From contig CM063255.1 of NCBI GenBank assembly GCA_032158295.1, positions 18,497,094-18,561,093 on the forward strand: a stretch of DNA of 64,000 nt. Direction: 5' to 3'. This document shows positions 1-10,810 of this stretch, in pieces (position 1 is the stretch's first letter; every line of letters starts with the position of its first letter). The notes beneath the pieces were generated by a model that was given only the letters and a program-made list of their open reading frames with translations, was not told where the DNA came from and ran no database searches. The stretch comes from Pycnopodia helianthoides (Eukaryota; Echinodermata; Asteroidea; Forcipulatida; Asteriidae). The position numbers were made by a program, and so were the translations under genes.

Positions 1-600
1 CAATGTGATAAGAAATGTAATAGGTGACTAAAGCACTGTTAAACTGGGAAATATTTCTTCAGTAAAACCAGTAAGAATATAAAAACCCACGGGTACCACT
101 TCCACCCACCGAACAAGCTGTTTAACATTTACCACTGTATTATAAAATGTTTTAAAATTAGGACACTGTGTTGCTGTTCAAACTGGGAAACTCTTCTGCA
201 TTTAAAAAAAATTGTTCAACAAACCACACTGTCACTAACACTCTAGCTGCCAATTTCACAAAACTTTAAGCAACTGCGTAAGTCCACTTGGGCAACATTT
301 CAGGCATGCAACTGTAACTTCACCAAAAAAGAGGAAATTGCCAAATTTCAATGATTTTGTATAGTATTTTTCAATTTTGAATGGTAAAACTGAGAATAAA
401 AAAGAGGAAATCAGCTGATCCGAGGAAAAGTTGCATACCTGACATTTATTGCATAAGCTCTGCACCCACTCACAATAAATGTTGCACACATGGACTTAGG
501 CACTTAGGCAGGGTGCTACAGTGTACATGGTATACGTAAAACCTAGAAATTCCCATAGAAAGGAGTTTTACAAATTACAGATTCTGGGTGCCAGACTTAC

Positions 601-683
601 CCTCTACTGCATGGCTGATCTGGTTTGCCTTTTACTTGCCAAAAACTATTTGTATCTGCAACTGGCTCAACTCCTGTCACCGA
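601..683 (-). CDS. SDF2: SDF2/SDF2L1-like, coding exon 3 (gene continues past left edge)
   Basis: This exon encodes SVTGVEPVADTNSFWQVKGK and then PDQPCSR, the part of the first MIR repeat that follows the GQQ exon junction in SDF2 and SDF2L1. The acceptor is a pyrimidine-rich tract ending TTTCAG and the donor reads GG|GTAAGT. Entry phase is 0, matching exon 2, and the exon leaves in phase 2. The rest of the family's MIR repeats and C-terminus are not found in bases 1-600, so they must lie left of the window. An open plus-strand frame of 114 codons overlaps here and is a shadow. Confidence 0.88.
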
Positions 684-1038
684 CTGAAAGAAAACCCACC
701 AAAACCAAAAATTATTTAATAAGAATATTGGACAATTACTGTTCATTTACTGTTCATTTGGGGGGAACAAAAATGAAAAAACAATTTGGGGATATTATAA
801 TGATAAGTTTTCAGTCTACAGCAATGTTTGTCGACCAAATACATTCAGCTAGGGGCTTGTTTTGAAAACCCTGACCAGAAACAATTTTTTATGACATAAA
901 TTCACTAATTTCCCGAAAGCTAAAGTGTTCAAAAACAGGTCAGTAACCAAGAACACTTGATTATGTAGAATTCCGTTTACTTTTTTTGTTCGTATGTAAA
1001 ATTCCTCATCTTGAATGCAGCCCAGTGAAGCCCAGTAA

Positions 1039-1332
1039 AGACCTTTCTATTGCAACGTCACAGCCCAAGTTTTTGCCAACCGAGGTTGGGAAGCCATAAA
1101 TGCAAAGCAAAAACAGACAGACACAGTTTGTAACAATGTTACACAAATATTCAAAAATAGAGTTTAATTTTTTAGGAAAAAAAGCAAACAGTCATGGCAT
1201 GAATTTTTTAAAATTAAAGTTTGCAGAAATGCTGAATTCGGTCACAACATCGTTTACACGATTGAATGGTTTGCTAATATTCGGTCTTCCATGCCAACCA
1301 GCGCAGTCTGTTTATCAACAATGGAAAGGTCC
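1039..1332. mobile_element. ~295-bp MITE ('agacctttctattg' ends), copy 1
   Basis: Inverted ends 'agacctttctattgcaacgt' and 'atcaacaatggaaaggtcc', in SDF2 intron 2. See the copy at 40714-41019. Confidence 0.8.
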
Positions 1333-1509
1333 AAGGTTTTAACCAGAATTTGATAAAAGGTGTCCAAGTTTGCTGAAAATTAAAAAACTGGGTATCCAAA
1401 TCTTTCACTTACAATACATTTACATGTAAATGACAGATAAAACAGGGTGTCCAAAAGACACACAGACACCACTCTGGCTAACACTATGGAAAGGTCTATA
1501 ACTCCAGCT

Positions 1510-1914
1510 GGGCCCAATTTCATAGAGCTGCTTAACCCTCCTACTGTCAGTGACTCTTGGCAACATTTTCCAGTGAGTTGACCAACCATTTGAAACATTT
1601 GAAACCAAGGTTGTGTATGGTGGCACAACTGCGCACAGAACTAACTGTGTACTGTGCACATGCATTCCCTCATGGTATCATATTGCAGGCTGGCATAGTT
1701 GATCTATCATTCAAAACCACAGTGAATGGTATTGAATGGGCAGAGAGCAAGAGGGTTAAGCAGTAAATTATGCTTAACAATTTTCTGCTTAGCAGTCACA
1801 AGTTGTACATGTGACATGGTACATGTAGTTTGGCTGGTATCCTTATTCTGGTAAGCATAACTTTGTCGTGCTTAGCTACTTTTTGTGCTTAAGCAGCTCT
1901 ATGAAATTGGGCCC
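1510..1914. mobile_element. 'gggcccaatttcatagagct' TIR element with nested piggyBac-like MITE
   Basis: Outer ends 'gggcccaatttcatagagct' (1510) and 'agctctatgaaattgggccc' (to 1914). A TTAA-flanked element occupies 1532-1759, beginning CCCTCCTACTGTCAG and ending AAGAGGG; the outer family's 'gcttaagca' supplies the TTAA target. Confidence 0.85.
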
Positions 1915-1991
1915 AGTCCAGATGCAGCTGTTATATTAGTTTTATAACAAGTGACATGTTTGAGGTGGTTAGAGGTCGAGGTAAAACTCAC

Positions 1992-2107
1992 CTGTTGTCC
2001 ACTACCTGATCCATACCGTATGTCATGTGAATGAAGCCTGACGTTGTGTTTTGTGTTGAGAAGTTTAATAAGGGACCCACAGGTTACGTACTCATACTCA
2101 AAGTCAT
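1992..2107 (-). CDS. SDF2: SDF2/SDF2L1-like, coding exon 2 (first MIR repeat)
   Basis: Read on the minus strand, the exon gives DDFEYEYVTCGSLIKLLNTK followed by HNVRLHSHDIRYGSGSGQQ. This is the hallmark start of the SDF2/SDF2L1 MIR domain (VTCGS.LKLLNT, RLHSHD, YGSGSGQQ). The acceptor is TTGCAG and the donor CAG|GTGAGT; phases 1 in and 0 out fit both neighbours exactly. Family knowledge: SDF2-type proteins are soluble ER-lumen proteins that work with HSP40 co-chaperones in folding and quality control. Whether this copy is the SDF2 or the ER-stress-induced SDF2L1 type cannot be decided, because the C-terminal retention signal is outside the window. Confidence 0.93.
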
Positions 2108-2268
2108 CTGCAAGGAAAAAAAAGGAAACAAATAATTACATGAAATATACACGTGTGCATACTGAAACAGTCAGAGCAATTGTTGCAATACTTAAATTTG
2201 AACGTGCATTTTTCTCGCAAATCTTACAGTTACATACAAGTGACTCCATATTACAGAAGATGTTAGCC

Positions 2269-3244
2269 CCATAAATGGAGCCAATATGCTGGACTCCCTC
2301 TGCTTCTTGGCACTACCAACACATAGCATCAGGAGGTGAGATGATTTTTGGAGTAGAAACCCCGTCTTTTTTAGCCAAGATTCTCCCCCCAGTTGTCATT
2401 TAACATTGCTCAACTGTGGAGAGCACATTAAAACAAGCTTGTTTTGGTGTAATTTTATGAAAAATCTCAGAGCTGTCAATCACTCGATTAAACATCGTCT
2501 GCGTCATAAGGTCGATGACCAACAGTATGACTTTGCTATTTAAGTTAGTAGTCTTCTGTCAAGGCACTATTCATCACAAACAGCACAGCCACCACGGAAC
2601 ACAAACCAGCAGCAAGCAACGCGGAGTAAAACACCACCCTGCGGCATCACAAAAAAGAACAGGTAGGTAATGACGCTGTTTCAGCTGATCGATCATAAGC
2701 AAAAAAATGTGCAAGCTTGTTTTGGTGTAGTTTTATGAGAACCTCCAAGCTGGCACTCACTCGATTAAACATCATCGATGCCATGATGTTTAATGATGCG
2801 CATGTGCACAATGATGAACTGTACGACTTCGCTATTCTAGTTTTTAGTCTATGGTCAAGGTGGGATTCATCACTGCGGAACACAAACTAGCAGCAAGCCA
2901 CGATGAGTAAAACAGCGCGCTGCAGTGACATAAAAAAGACTAGGTAGGTAATGCCGCTGTTTCAGCGAATCGAATCAGCGCTCGTGATCAAGCGCAACGG
3001 ATCAAACACCACAGATTCATCATAGCGTCGATGATGTTTTATTGGAGATTTTCATAAAATTACTCCAAAAATGAGCTTGCACATTTTCGTTTAAATGTGC
3101 TCTCCACAATTGCGCAATAATGGTCAACAAAATGCGGGTTTCTATACCAGATACAAAGAATCATTTCATCTCCTGATGCTATGTGGGCGGGACAAGAAGT
3201 GGAGGCTGGAGGGAGTCCAGCATATATTGGCTATAATAATGGGA
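2269..3244. mobile_element. Foldback element with ~200-bp inverted arms (SDF2 intron 1)
   Basis: The left arm (about 2269-2480) and right arm (about 3010-3244) are imperfect reverse complements: both contain the 'agcata.tggctccat..tgg' end, the 'catctcctgatgctatgtg' block and the 'ggagagcacatttaaac' block. The middle contains two related ~270-bp units (2440-2705 and 2705-3000) sharing 'actcgattaaacatc', 'cggaacacaaac.agcagcaagc' and 'aggtaggtaatg'. No coding frame is visible. It looks like a non-autonomous DNA element or foldback transposon. Confidence 0.6.
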
Positions 3245-3725
3245 TCCCACAATTGAATGACGTGGAAGTGTGGTCACCTTGGCCACAGAAGTGGGGCTAG
3301 AGCACCAACAAGTTAATCCGGAGTTCGCAGATTCAATTTCAAGTCCTGCTCTCTTGTAAATTTTTCTTTGAATTGGTTGTTCAACCCCCAAATAAAATGT
3401 TTTAGCATGGACATGATTAGTTTCTAAAATTCACCATCTTGAACAAACAATCAGTTTAAAATTTGTTTGCATTTTAGAGAAGATTATACCCGGCCGGCCC
3501 AGCCAGGACGTCAGGCAGCTCAGTAGCACGTCATGCAGTGCACTGGCGTCAACCAGGGCTAACTGGAGTGGTTGTGTAGTGCGCGCGTGTGGGTATGGCA
3601 TTGGTACTGGTGTGGTAGTGAAAGCCGAAGGTTACAACAATTTCATAATTCAATACATTTATCAATGAAAGAGAAAGACAATTCAAGTCAAAAAGCATCA
3701 CATAGAAAATTAAAATAATACGTAC

Positions 3726-3816
3726 CAGCTTCAGCAACAATAAAATTATTTTCTGAGAATAGAAAGAAGATAAAAACAGCGAAAAAGACGCTGAAAATTC
3801 TGGTTAGTTCCTCCAT
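3726..3816 (-). CDS. SDF2: SDF2/SDF2L1-like, coding exon 1 (signal peptide)
   Basis: The start codon (3816-3814) opens a 30-codon peptide, MEELTRIFSVFFAVFIFFLF then SENNFIVAEA, with a long hydrophobic core typical of a cleaved ER signal peptide. The donor is G|GTACGT in phase 1 and joins the next exon as a Gly/Asp-rich stretch leading into the MIR repeat. Intron 1 (2108-3725) holds a large foldback element. The start was chosen because it is the only ATG that places a signal peptide directly upstream of the MIR exon in phase. Its call depends mainly on the secure exon 2. Confidence 0.85.
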
Positions 3817-4823
3817 TGTGCTGTTTGGAATTCTGTAGATGTCGAAATCTCCTGGTACCCGGATCACGTTGCCGCTTACTTATTTACACGTGTTTGCTAA
3901 CCAACGAACCCGGTTTTTTTTAAGTCTAAAACACATAGATGGTGACAACATAAAATACTTCAAAATTACATATTACAAATTGCTAAAACAAACGACGACA
4001 TTGTATTTGCGGGAAAATATGCTCATTAAATAACTATTGAAATGAAAAAACGAGGTTAATTTTCATCATAACATGTTTAAATCAATCCATTTGTGTTTAA
4101 ACATGAACTACTTGTTTTAATGTGATTTGAAGGGACACGTCAGGTTGAACTCTGAACTACTTCCGGGTTAAAGGATCAAAGGAGGTGTGTTTGTTGTCGG
4201 TGTGGCGCATATGTCACATATTTGGGGTCACAAAATGTAAACAAACCCCGAAATATCGTGTACTGAGATAATCAGCACGTGTGGAATGTTCGTTTAAATG
4301 GACGTCAGTGGTCGAGTGATACCATGCATGGGGCATGAATAAACCATGGAAGGTATTTCCTTCCCCTGTGCCGTGAATAAACCCCGCAACGAGCTTCAAA
4401 CCTGTGACGACTGTGTGCAGACAAAATGAGTTGAAAAATGAAATTTGGTGAACTCTAACTGGGTGTATTTCCACCTCCAGGGTGACCTCCATGGTTTCTC
4501 CTACTAGTAATAGTTACTATTATCGGGTAACACTGTTATTGTTAACAGTATACACTTGTACTTTACTTAATTTACTACTTTAATAAATACTACATCACCA
4601 ACTAGCATGCAAATGGAGTTAGAGTTTGACTTTGACTACCCACAGTGTGATGGTAGGACTAATGACTAGGACGGGAGGTAAAGTTGTTTTGGGCTGCTGT
4701 ACTGTAATGACAGAGAAACTCCCAGTTACTAACTATTCAACTAACTAAAACATTAAACAAAGTTGGCAAACCTCCTAGTCCTACATTACTGATGATTAGT
4801 AAATCTACCACAAAGTTTTAAAG
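3817..4823. promoter_or_regulatory. Head-to-head intergenic region between SDF2 and ABRA
   Basis: About 1 kb separates the two divergent start codons, so both promoters should lie here. On the minus strand a TGACGTGT site (complement of 4135-4142) about 320 bp upstream of the SDF2 ATG resembles the UPRE/XBP1-ATF6 core, and a GACGTC core lies near 4301. SDF2L1 is known to be ER-stress induced in vertebrates, so the site is plausible but unproven. No TATA box was assigned and no transcription start can be read from sequence alone. Confidence 0.35.
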
Positions 4824-5318
4824 ATGGCCGACTCGGATGGTTCTGAAAATGGGAGCACTAGCGGTCAATGCGGACAGATCCAAAACAGAATAGCAGCCTG
4901 GAAAAATGTTGAGCAGAAACACAAAGACAAGCAACTCATTAATCCCTTCTCAGAATGGGAAGGGGCATCAACTCGCCAAAAGCTCCGTCCAGATGATCCG
5001 GAGTACGCACGCCCCGTCAGTGGGAGCATGACCGCCATGCGAGGGCAGGCTGCCGGACAACGCATCTCGGGCGAAATCCAAAATCTGATCCGTGTCGTCC
5101 AGAATGTCGGACAGAAAAGCGACGACGATGGGTTGTATCGGGTGACGTTTGGGAAACTCTTTGAGGTGTATATCAACATCTCTAACAAGCTGGTGGGAAT
5201 CTTGCTGCGAGCGCGGCGGCAAGGCCAGGTTCAGTTTGAAGGAGAGATGCTCTGGCAAGGAAAAGATGATCACGTGGTTATAACACTTCTCAAGACCTCG
5301 GAGGAAGAAGACAGTTAA
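4824..5318 (+). CDS. ABRA: ABRA/STARS-like actin-binding Rho-activating protein (Costars domain), 164 aa
   Basis: The protein has two parts. Residues about 18-80 (IQNRIAAWKNVEQKHKD..., LINPFSEWE, ARPVSGSMTAMRG) match the segment just before the Costars domain in vertebrate ABRA (a W..W/H...NPFSEEF, Y.RP..GS/T.TA.R pattern). Residues about 82-160 (ISGEIQNLIRVV..., YRVTFGKLFEVYINISNKLV, GILLRARRQGQVQFEGEMLW, QGKDDHVVITLLK) are the Costars domain, very close to vertebrate ABRA. ABRA binds actin through its C-terminal region and activates Rho/SRF-MRTF signalling, mainly in striated muscle. At 164 aa it is much shorter than vertebrate ABRA (about 380 aa) and longer than ABRACL (about 81 aa): it keeps the conserved C-terminal region and lacks the variable N-terminus. 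The frame is one exon with a favourable start (aaagATGG) and stop at 5316-5318. An upstream 5' UTR exon cannot be excluded. Confidence 0.9.
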   Translation: MADSDGSENGSTSGQCGQIQNRIAAWKNVEQKHKDKQLINPFSEWEGASTRQKLRPDDPEYARPVSGSMTAMRGQAAGQRISGEIQNLIRVVQNVGQKSDDDGLYRVTFGKLFEVYINISNKLVGILLRARRQGQVQFEGEMLWQGKDDHVVITLLKTSEEEDS

Positions 5319-7340
5319 TCTTAAAGCATCAGAGAACAACAGACTGTCTAGAAGAACTGTTTTGTTTGTTTTCCTGCTCTTCCCTGATACATAATACTAA
5401 TTGCACGCCGCACTCTTGCTCAAAATAGACCTCCAGCACATGACGTCACAAGACCCAAAACAGCGCCCTCACTGAGGTCAATGGAGACCTATCATTGGCT
5501 GGGAGTTGTGCGACCTCAGCGATGGCAGCCAATGCAAGGGGGTCTATACATGCACCCGGCATCATCGGTGCTCCAAACTTTTCTAGTAGTATAGTTAGTA
5601 CACATGACTTTAAGTAAAACTTGGACTTGTTCGTGCATGTATGTTACTGAAATTTGACACGTTAATCTGAAATCAGTGTACGGTACTTACCTTCTATTTT
5701 TAGTATGCGGAGTGTTATTAGAAACCTTGGGCTCAGACACAGGGTGTATTCAACAAGATCTACCGAGACCCAAATGTTTCTCTGCTGAGCAAAAATTGTC
5801 CGGGAACCAGTCAGAAACAATACACATCACTGCCTGGTATTTTTACTGGTAACCTTTTCTTGCTAAGCAAGATTTTTCTGTGTTAAGCAATTGGGCCCTG
5901 TATACCTTTATCCATGGTGCAGACATCTTGTGAAAATAGTCGGGGCCCTTTTTTGTGTGGTTAGATTGTGCAATTAAAATTCATAATACAGACAGGGAAC
6001 TTGACATATATGGTGGTAGTATCATTATCAATCATAGCATTTGGTGCTCCATATGGGGCATGGTGTACACCCCCCTCCTCCTCCTATTGTGTCTTCATTG
6101 TGTGCTTGGAATCTCAGGAATTCTCCAGAGGATTTTAGGGGAGGGGGTGGTATCTGTACAACAGGAAAGTATGATAACATAGGGGGGATACCCTCTGCCC
6201 CATATCTGTGAAAATAAGTCAGATGTTGACAATTTAAAGAATTGGATTATATACATGGCTGGAAAGAACATACCAACAGCAGTAATTTGGTATATGTCTA
6301 AGCTCTGGGGTGTATCGCGTTGCTGAGTTACACCCGTTTGAAATTAGCCAATATATCATTTTTGTTGAAAACGAATTACAAGTAAATTGATGTTTAAAAT
6401 TACCATTTCGCTCTACATATAAGCAAAAGGATACAAATTAGACTAAAGTATGATCACAAAATTGTTGTTTTCATAGCTTTATTGACTAAAATTGAGTGTT
6501 CTGAAAGTTTACCATGCAAATATAGATCTTAAACAAGTAAAAAAAAAAAAAAAAAAAAGGATTTTGTTTTTGTTTTTGATACTTTTTACATTGAAATGTC
6601 CATTAAACAATAATGCATTGGGCGACATCTGACTCATTTTCACAGAGCAGGTCACATTTATCCTGATTGGAGCCATGTGCACCCAAAGAGGGTAGTTGTG
6701 ATCTCCAATGGGGTGATCTCTGTTTGGTTGTTAAGTATAGCAAAAGCATGCACAGAGGGAATGTTTCACATTTTGCTTTACATTGATGTTATTGACCCTT
6801 TAAAACGTAAACAATCCTTTTCCCCAAACAGAAAGTAAAATTGGGCGAAATTCATAATGGTTTTAACTTCCCAGATTGTATAAAATGTAATATTAATTAT
6901 TCAGTACAAAACATTGTTTCAGAAACTAGCTGATCAGAAACTAGCCATGCCAAACTGCCAAATTAGAATGCCATTTAAATTTTTTTTTTTATTGTCATAT
7001 ATAAGGTCTCGCATTTGAGTTGTTTCATAAATCATAAAATATGAGGACAAAGTCAATTCACAAAATGGCCATGTCCGATTTAACGGCTTGAGCAGTTGCA
7101 ATGGTCCAAGAGCTGAATGGGTCAAATCCTTCAACGAAGTCACTGCAGCCAACAGCCATAAAAAGAAAAGCACTTGATTCGAACACAGCCTGAGAACCAA
7201 GCCCATCACAGACCAACATCTGGTTCTGTTTGATTCTGTTAGACTTGGTAGTAATAAGAACTTAGTTTTTTTTATAATGCTTTTTCTACGGGTGTCTCAA
7301 AGCACTTATCATTATTTGTTTCCAGACAGGTTTTTCAATT
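5319..7340. other. Non-coding region downstream of ABRA
   Basis: Probably holds the ABRA 3' UTR at its left end. A decayed palindromic copy of the 'aagcaattgggccc' family lies at about 5780-5898 and an A20-type homopolymer at about 6539-6558. No reading frame with family similarity or splice support was seen. Confidence 0.5.
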
Positions 7341-7343
7341 TGT

Positions 7344-7655
7344 TATTGTTATGAGACCCATTTATGGAACACCTTGTAAGGGTCTATAAGGTGCTGCGGC
7401 GCATTCAGCAGCCACTGCCAGAAACACCAGGGCAAACCCCTTCTCTTTACAATAGTGTAACTGGGTTCTTTTACGTGCGTTACACAACACACGGGACCTA
7501 CAGCTTTACATCCCATCCGAAGGACAGAGAAATAACGGCTCAGTGTCTTGCTTAAGGACACAAGTGTCAAGACCAGGACTTAAACCCACACTCTGCTGAT
7601 CAGAAACACCAGAGCTTGAGTTCAGTGAATTGACCGCTCGGCCACGACACGCCGA
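7344..7655 (-). mobile_element. tRNA-derived SINE, 3'-truncated copy
   Basis: Minus-strand copy with the Pol III-like head: A-box-like 'gtggccgagcgg' and the 'agagtgtgggttt.agtcctgg' B-box region (complement near 7575-7650), followed by the shared body ('cttaagcaagacac', 'ggatggga.gtaaagc.gta', 'cacgtaaaagaaccca'). The LINE-like tail is missing. Confidence 0.8.
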
Positions 7656-8667
7656 TAATTTACTGCCAAATAATTTAGATGTCACATCACCTCCAAGTCT
7701 TAACAGCTTGGGTTAAATGATTAGTGCGGTTTAGTGTTAGATTCAAATGTCAAGAAGTTAGGGCAGCCCCCCAAAAATAAATAAAGAAAGAAATATGTTA
7801 ACTTAAATTTAAATTACTCAGTTTCTCCTACACAAAAGTAACATTTAAAAGAAAACCCAGTTTCAAACATGTATTCTTTAATATCACAGACTTTTTTATT
7901 TAGTTGGCCAAGCCATAACAAAGTATATACATAAATCAATTTGAAGCCGATGTTTTTGTTTATTGTACGTTCATCTTTTCTAATTCTACACATTTTGCTT
8001 GCTTTATATACAAATGCTTAAGTGAACTCAAAACCCTGAACAAAATGTATAATTTAGAAATAATATTTGCATTTAAATTTATAGGCAATTTTATTACATT
8101 TCAATAAAATTAAAAAAACAAAACACCTTTTACAACTGCAGTCTGTGGGACGAGTTTAAAGCGCCAATAAAAAGTAAAGAAAATAAATAGTAAACAATTT
8201 CAATGGCTGCTTCGAGCCACAGAAGGAAAAAACCACAACAATTTGTCCTTTTTCTTGAAAATGACACTTTAACTCTTTCATTGCAATCAGAGACTCCCCT
8301 CAAACTCATAAGAACATCCTTTTTTTAAGCACTGCCTGGCATTATCATACCTCATACATATTCATTAGCTTTGTCTCATACATATTTATGAGCTAATACC
8401 ATTTTCTGATTGGTTGTTGGATTACTATCCTAGTCTTCCTCAGTCGTACACATTTAAATATTGGTGTGACAAGTTACACTTCAAGTTCCTCAAAGATATG
8501 ATTTTAAAGAAATTCCTTTGGGAAATGGGATAGGGTAAATACCATAAATTGAAGCATATTTACTTAAGAATCAAATACGCAATATTTAATTTTGTTAATT
8601 TGAAAGCAGACTTACTCTAGCCCAACTTATGGTTTTAAACGGATGTCTTTACGCATGGATCTTAACA

Positions 8668-8880
8668 GGCTATTCAAAAACTTTTGACTCCACAAAATGG
8701 CCGACCGTGTTAGTTCGCAAAGTTAAAGGAAAACCACGCAATTTCGAGGCATATTTGTGTGGATCATTGTATTCTACTTTCAAAACATCTATCTAACCAT
8801 ATGCATTTTATAACAAACGGTTTACAAACGCTTTTTATAGACCAACTCGGCCGATTCAAGGCAACGTGTACCCTTAAGAA
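8668..8880. repeat. Palindromic-family repeat ('aggcaacgtgtaccctta' end)
   Basis: Shares long blocks with 28735-28996 and 53877-54070: 'gcctcgaaattg.gtg.ttttcc', 'atggttagatagatgtttc' (in complement) and 'gattcaaggcaacgtgtacc'. The 28.7-kb copy contains both halves as an inverted repeat, so the single-orientation copies are probably half elements. Confidence 0.65.
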
Positions 8881-10377
8881 ACATGTCTGGTGTACTACCA
8901 AAGCGTTCCTTCTGTATAAAGTGCAGTTGGTTTCCCCCCTCCCCCAGTTGCCTGTAAAAATTGCCTTGTGTGACATTATTGGGTATCACACAAGCACGAG
9001 TGGAATACAGAACAACATAGTGCTTCAGCGTCCCACATCCAACGAGGCCGATTGCTGAGTTGGATACGGGACGCAGACACGCTATATTTTTCTGCAATCC
9101 ATGACTTGAGTGCGATAACACATTCATCTTCAAGCAAACTTGACGTGTAGCTTTAAAATAGGCCAATACCCGGAGTTGGAGTGTCGGCACGTTGGAACGA
9201 GGATTCAAGTTTGCTTGAAGATCGATGTCTAATACTTCAAGATGATGTGATGTGATTAACTTCTGCTGAGTGTAATAAATGAATTTATTGTTGGTGATTG
9301 AAGTTTGATGCCTCATTTCTGTGTACAGTTTGTATATCCTTGGTGAAGTTGGTGTGATTAAAATTTCCCATATATTATTTCTAGAATATAAGAATATAAG
9401 AATATATATATCCATCCTTCATGGATCAGGGGTGTATTGTTTGTGTGAGAAAAGATTTCATTTTCACTACCTTATGGAGACCGAGAACAAAACAGAAAAG
9501 GGGACAACAAAGGGTCTCCATAGGGAAATTCTAAAGACCGGGTTGCTCCACAAGGAATTGTGTGTACAAAGTCTATGGGAGGTTCTTAACTACAGGGACA
9601 AAGGAAAGAACAAAAGATGTCTCCACAGGGATGCAAAAAATATAATCTGTGTTCACAATTGTGTTTTTTTTTAACAGCAAATTTTACAAATTGAGCAATT
9701 AATTTCTACTTGCTTCAAGACGTTTTGCAGTCGTTAACTTAATGAGGCCTTCTCATCCCACTTTGCAGATCCAGTCCATCGAAATCTGACCCTTGACCTT
9801 TCTCTAGAGCTACCCGCATTTCTAATGAGCTCTCTATGAAATCACAAGCCCCCCATTTCAAAGATGCACCGAATGGCTGAAAGAAATCAGACATTTCTAA
9901 AAAATGAACATAAAAAGTTGGAATTATTGTATAACAAACTAAAAATCATATTCCTAAAGGTTTGCATAAGTCTAATAGCCAACACCAATATCAGCCTCTC
10001 TAAAATTATATGGTTACAAAAAAAAAACATGTTTAAGGGGGGAGGATATAATTTTTATTGGATCTGTGTTTTTTCTGGTTGTCTGCATTGAACTACGTAT
10101 TTCATACCAAACTTTGAAGGTCTTTTACAAAATATTCCATTTTAATGATTGAAGTTATAGCTATTGTTTAAGACCAATTAAAGATTATAGTTTCATAAAT
10201 AATGCTGAAATAAATTACAAAAAAGGAAAGGGTGTTACATTAGTGTATATATTCTACCTTAATTCCCAACCAATAACGTCTTACAAATCTAGAAATGCTT
10301 TGCTTGTTGTGGAAACAAAACCTCTATATGGTTTTAAGTTATTTTTCCACTGAACCAAGAACATCAAGTAACCATTA

Positions 10378-10600
10378 GGGCCCAATTTCATGGCTCTGCT
10401 TACCGTAAGCAAAGAATCGGCGCTTACGGACGCAGGAAATTCCGCGCTAACATCAAGCATATTTCACAGGTTAGCATGGAATTGCGTGCTTACTCCTTGT
10501 AACTAGGCATTCTTGGCTTACACAGCTAGCACAGAAATTTGCCGCTTGCACCACAAGCGCAGATATCGGCAGTAAACAGAGCCACAAAATTGAGCCCAGT
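10378..10600. mobile_element. TIR element with 'gggcccaatttcat' ends, interior variant
   Basis: Bounded by 'gggcccaatttcatggctctg' at the left and 'cagagccacaaaattgagccc' at the right, imperfect inverted repeats. The interior ('gcttaccgtaagcaaagaatcggcgcttacgg') differs from the main 'gagctgcttaagca' family although the ends are shared. Confidence 0.6.
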
Positions 10601-10669
10601 TTATTTGTTTGGTGCCCTGACAATAGCAGTTACGAGTCCTTACTAAACAGGATTAGGAGCCTGACCAAT

Positions 10670-10810
10670 AGGGTATGAGTTGGGCCGAATCCAAATTGAC
10701 AGCTCTGGCTACGGCCACAGCTGTTGCTAAGGGTGTTGGTAAATGCGTCCTATACTTCAATGCATAATGACATAGCGATCCAGCCATAGCCATAGCCGCC
10801 AGAAACCATT
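10670..10810. mobile_element. Short palindromic element ('ggctacggc' family)
   Basis: About 130 bp with terminal inverted 'attgacagctctggctacggc' / 'gccatagccgccag' ends and an internal 'ttgctaagg..gttgg' block. Related copies lie at 20436-20575 and 62960-63080. Confidence 0.6.

Noticed and set aside
1..600. Fourth SDF2 exon inside the window
   Set aside because: No acceptor followed by the expected RCGQ/RLTH-type MIR sequence was found on the minus strand; only a half MITE near 247-306.
4865..5339. Minus-strand frames of 107 and 123 codons over ABRA
   Set aside because: Shadows of the plus-strand ABRA coding sequence, without family similarity.
5690..5760. Minus-strand donor AAG|GTAAGTACC (5' splice-like site)
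   Set aside because: The upstream frame is only about 17 codons, with no acceptor or family match; no gene model uses it.
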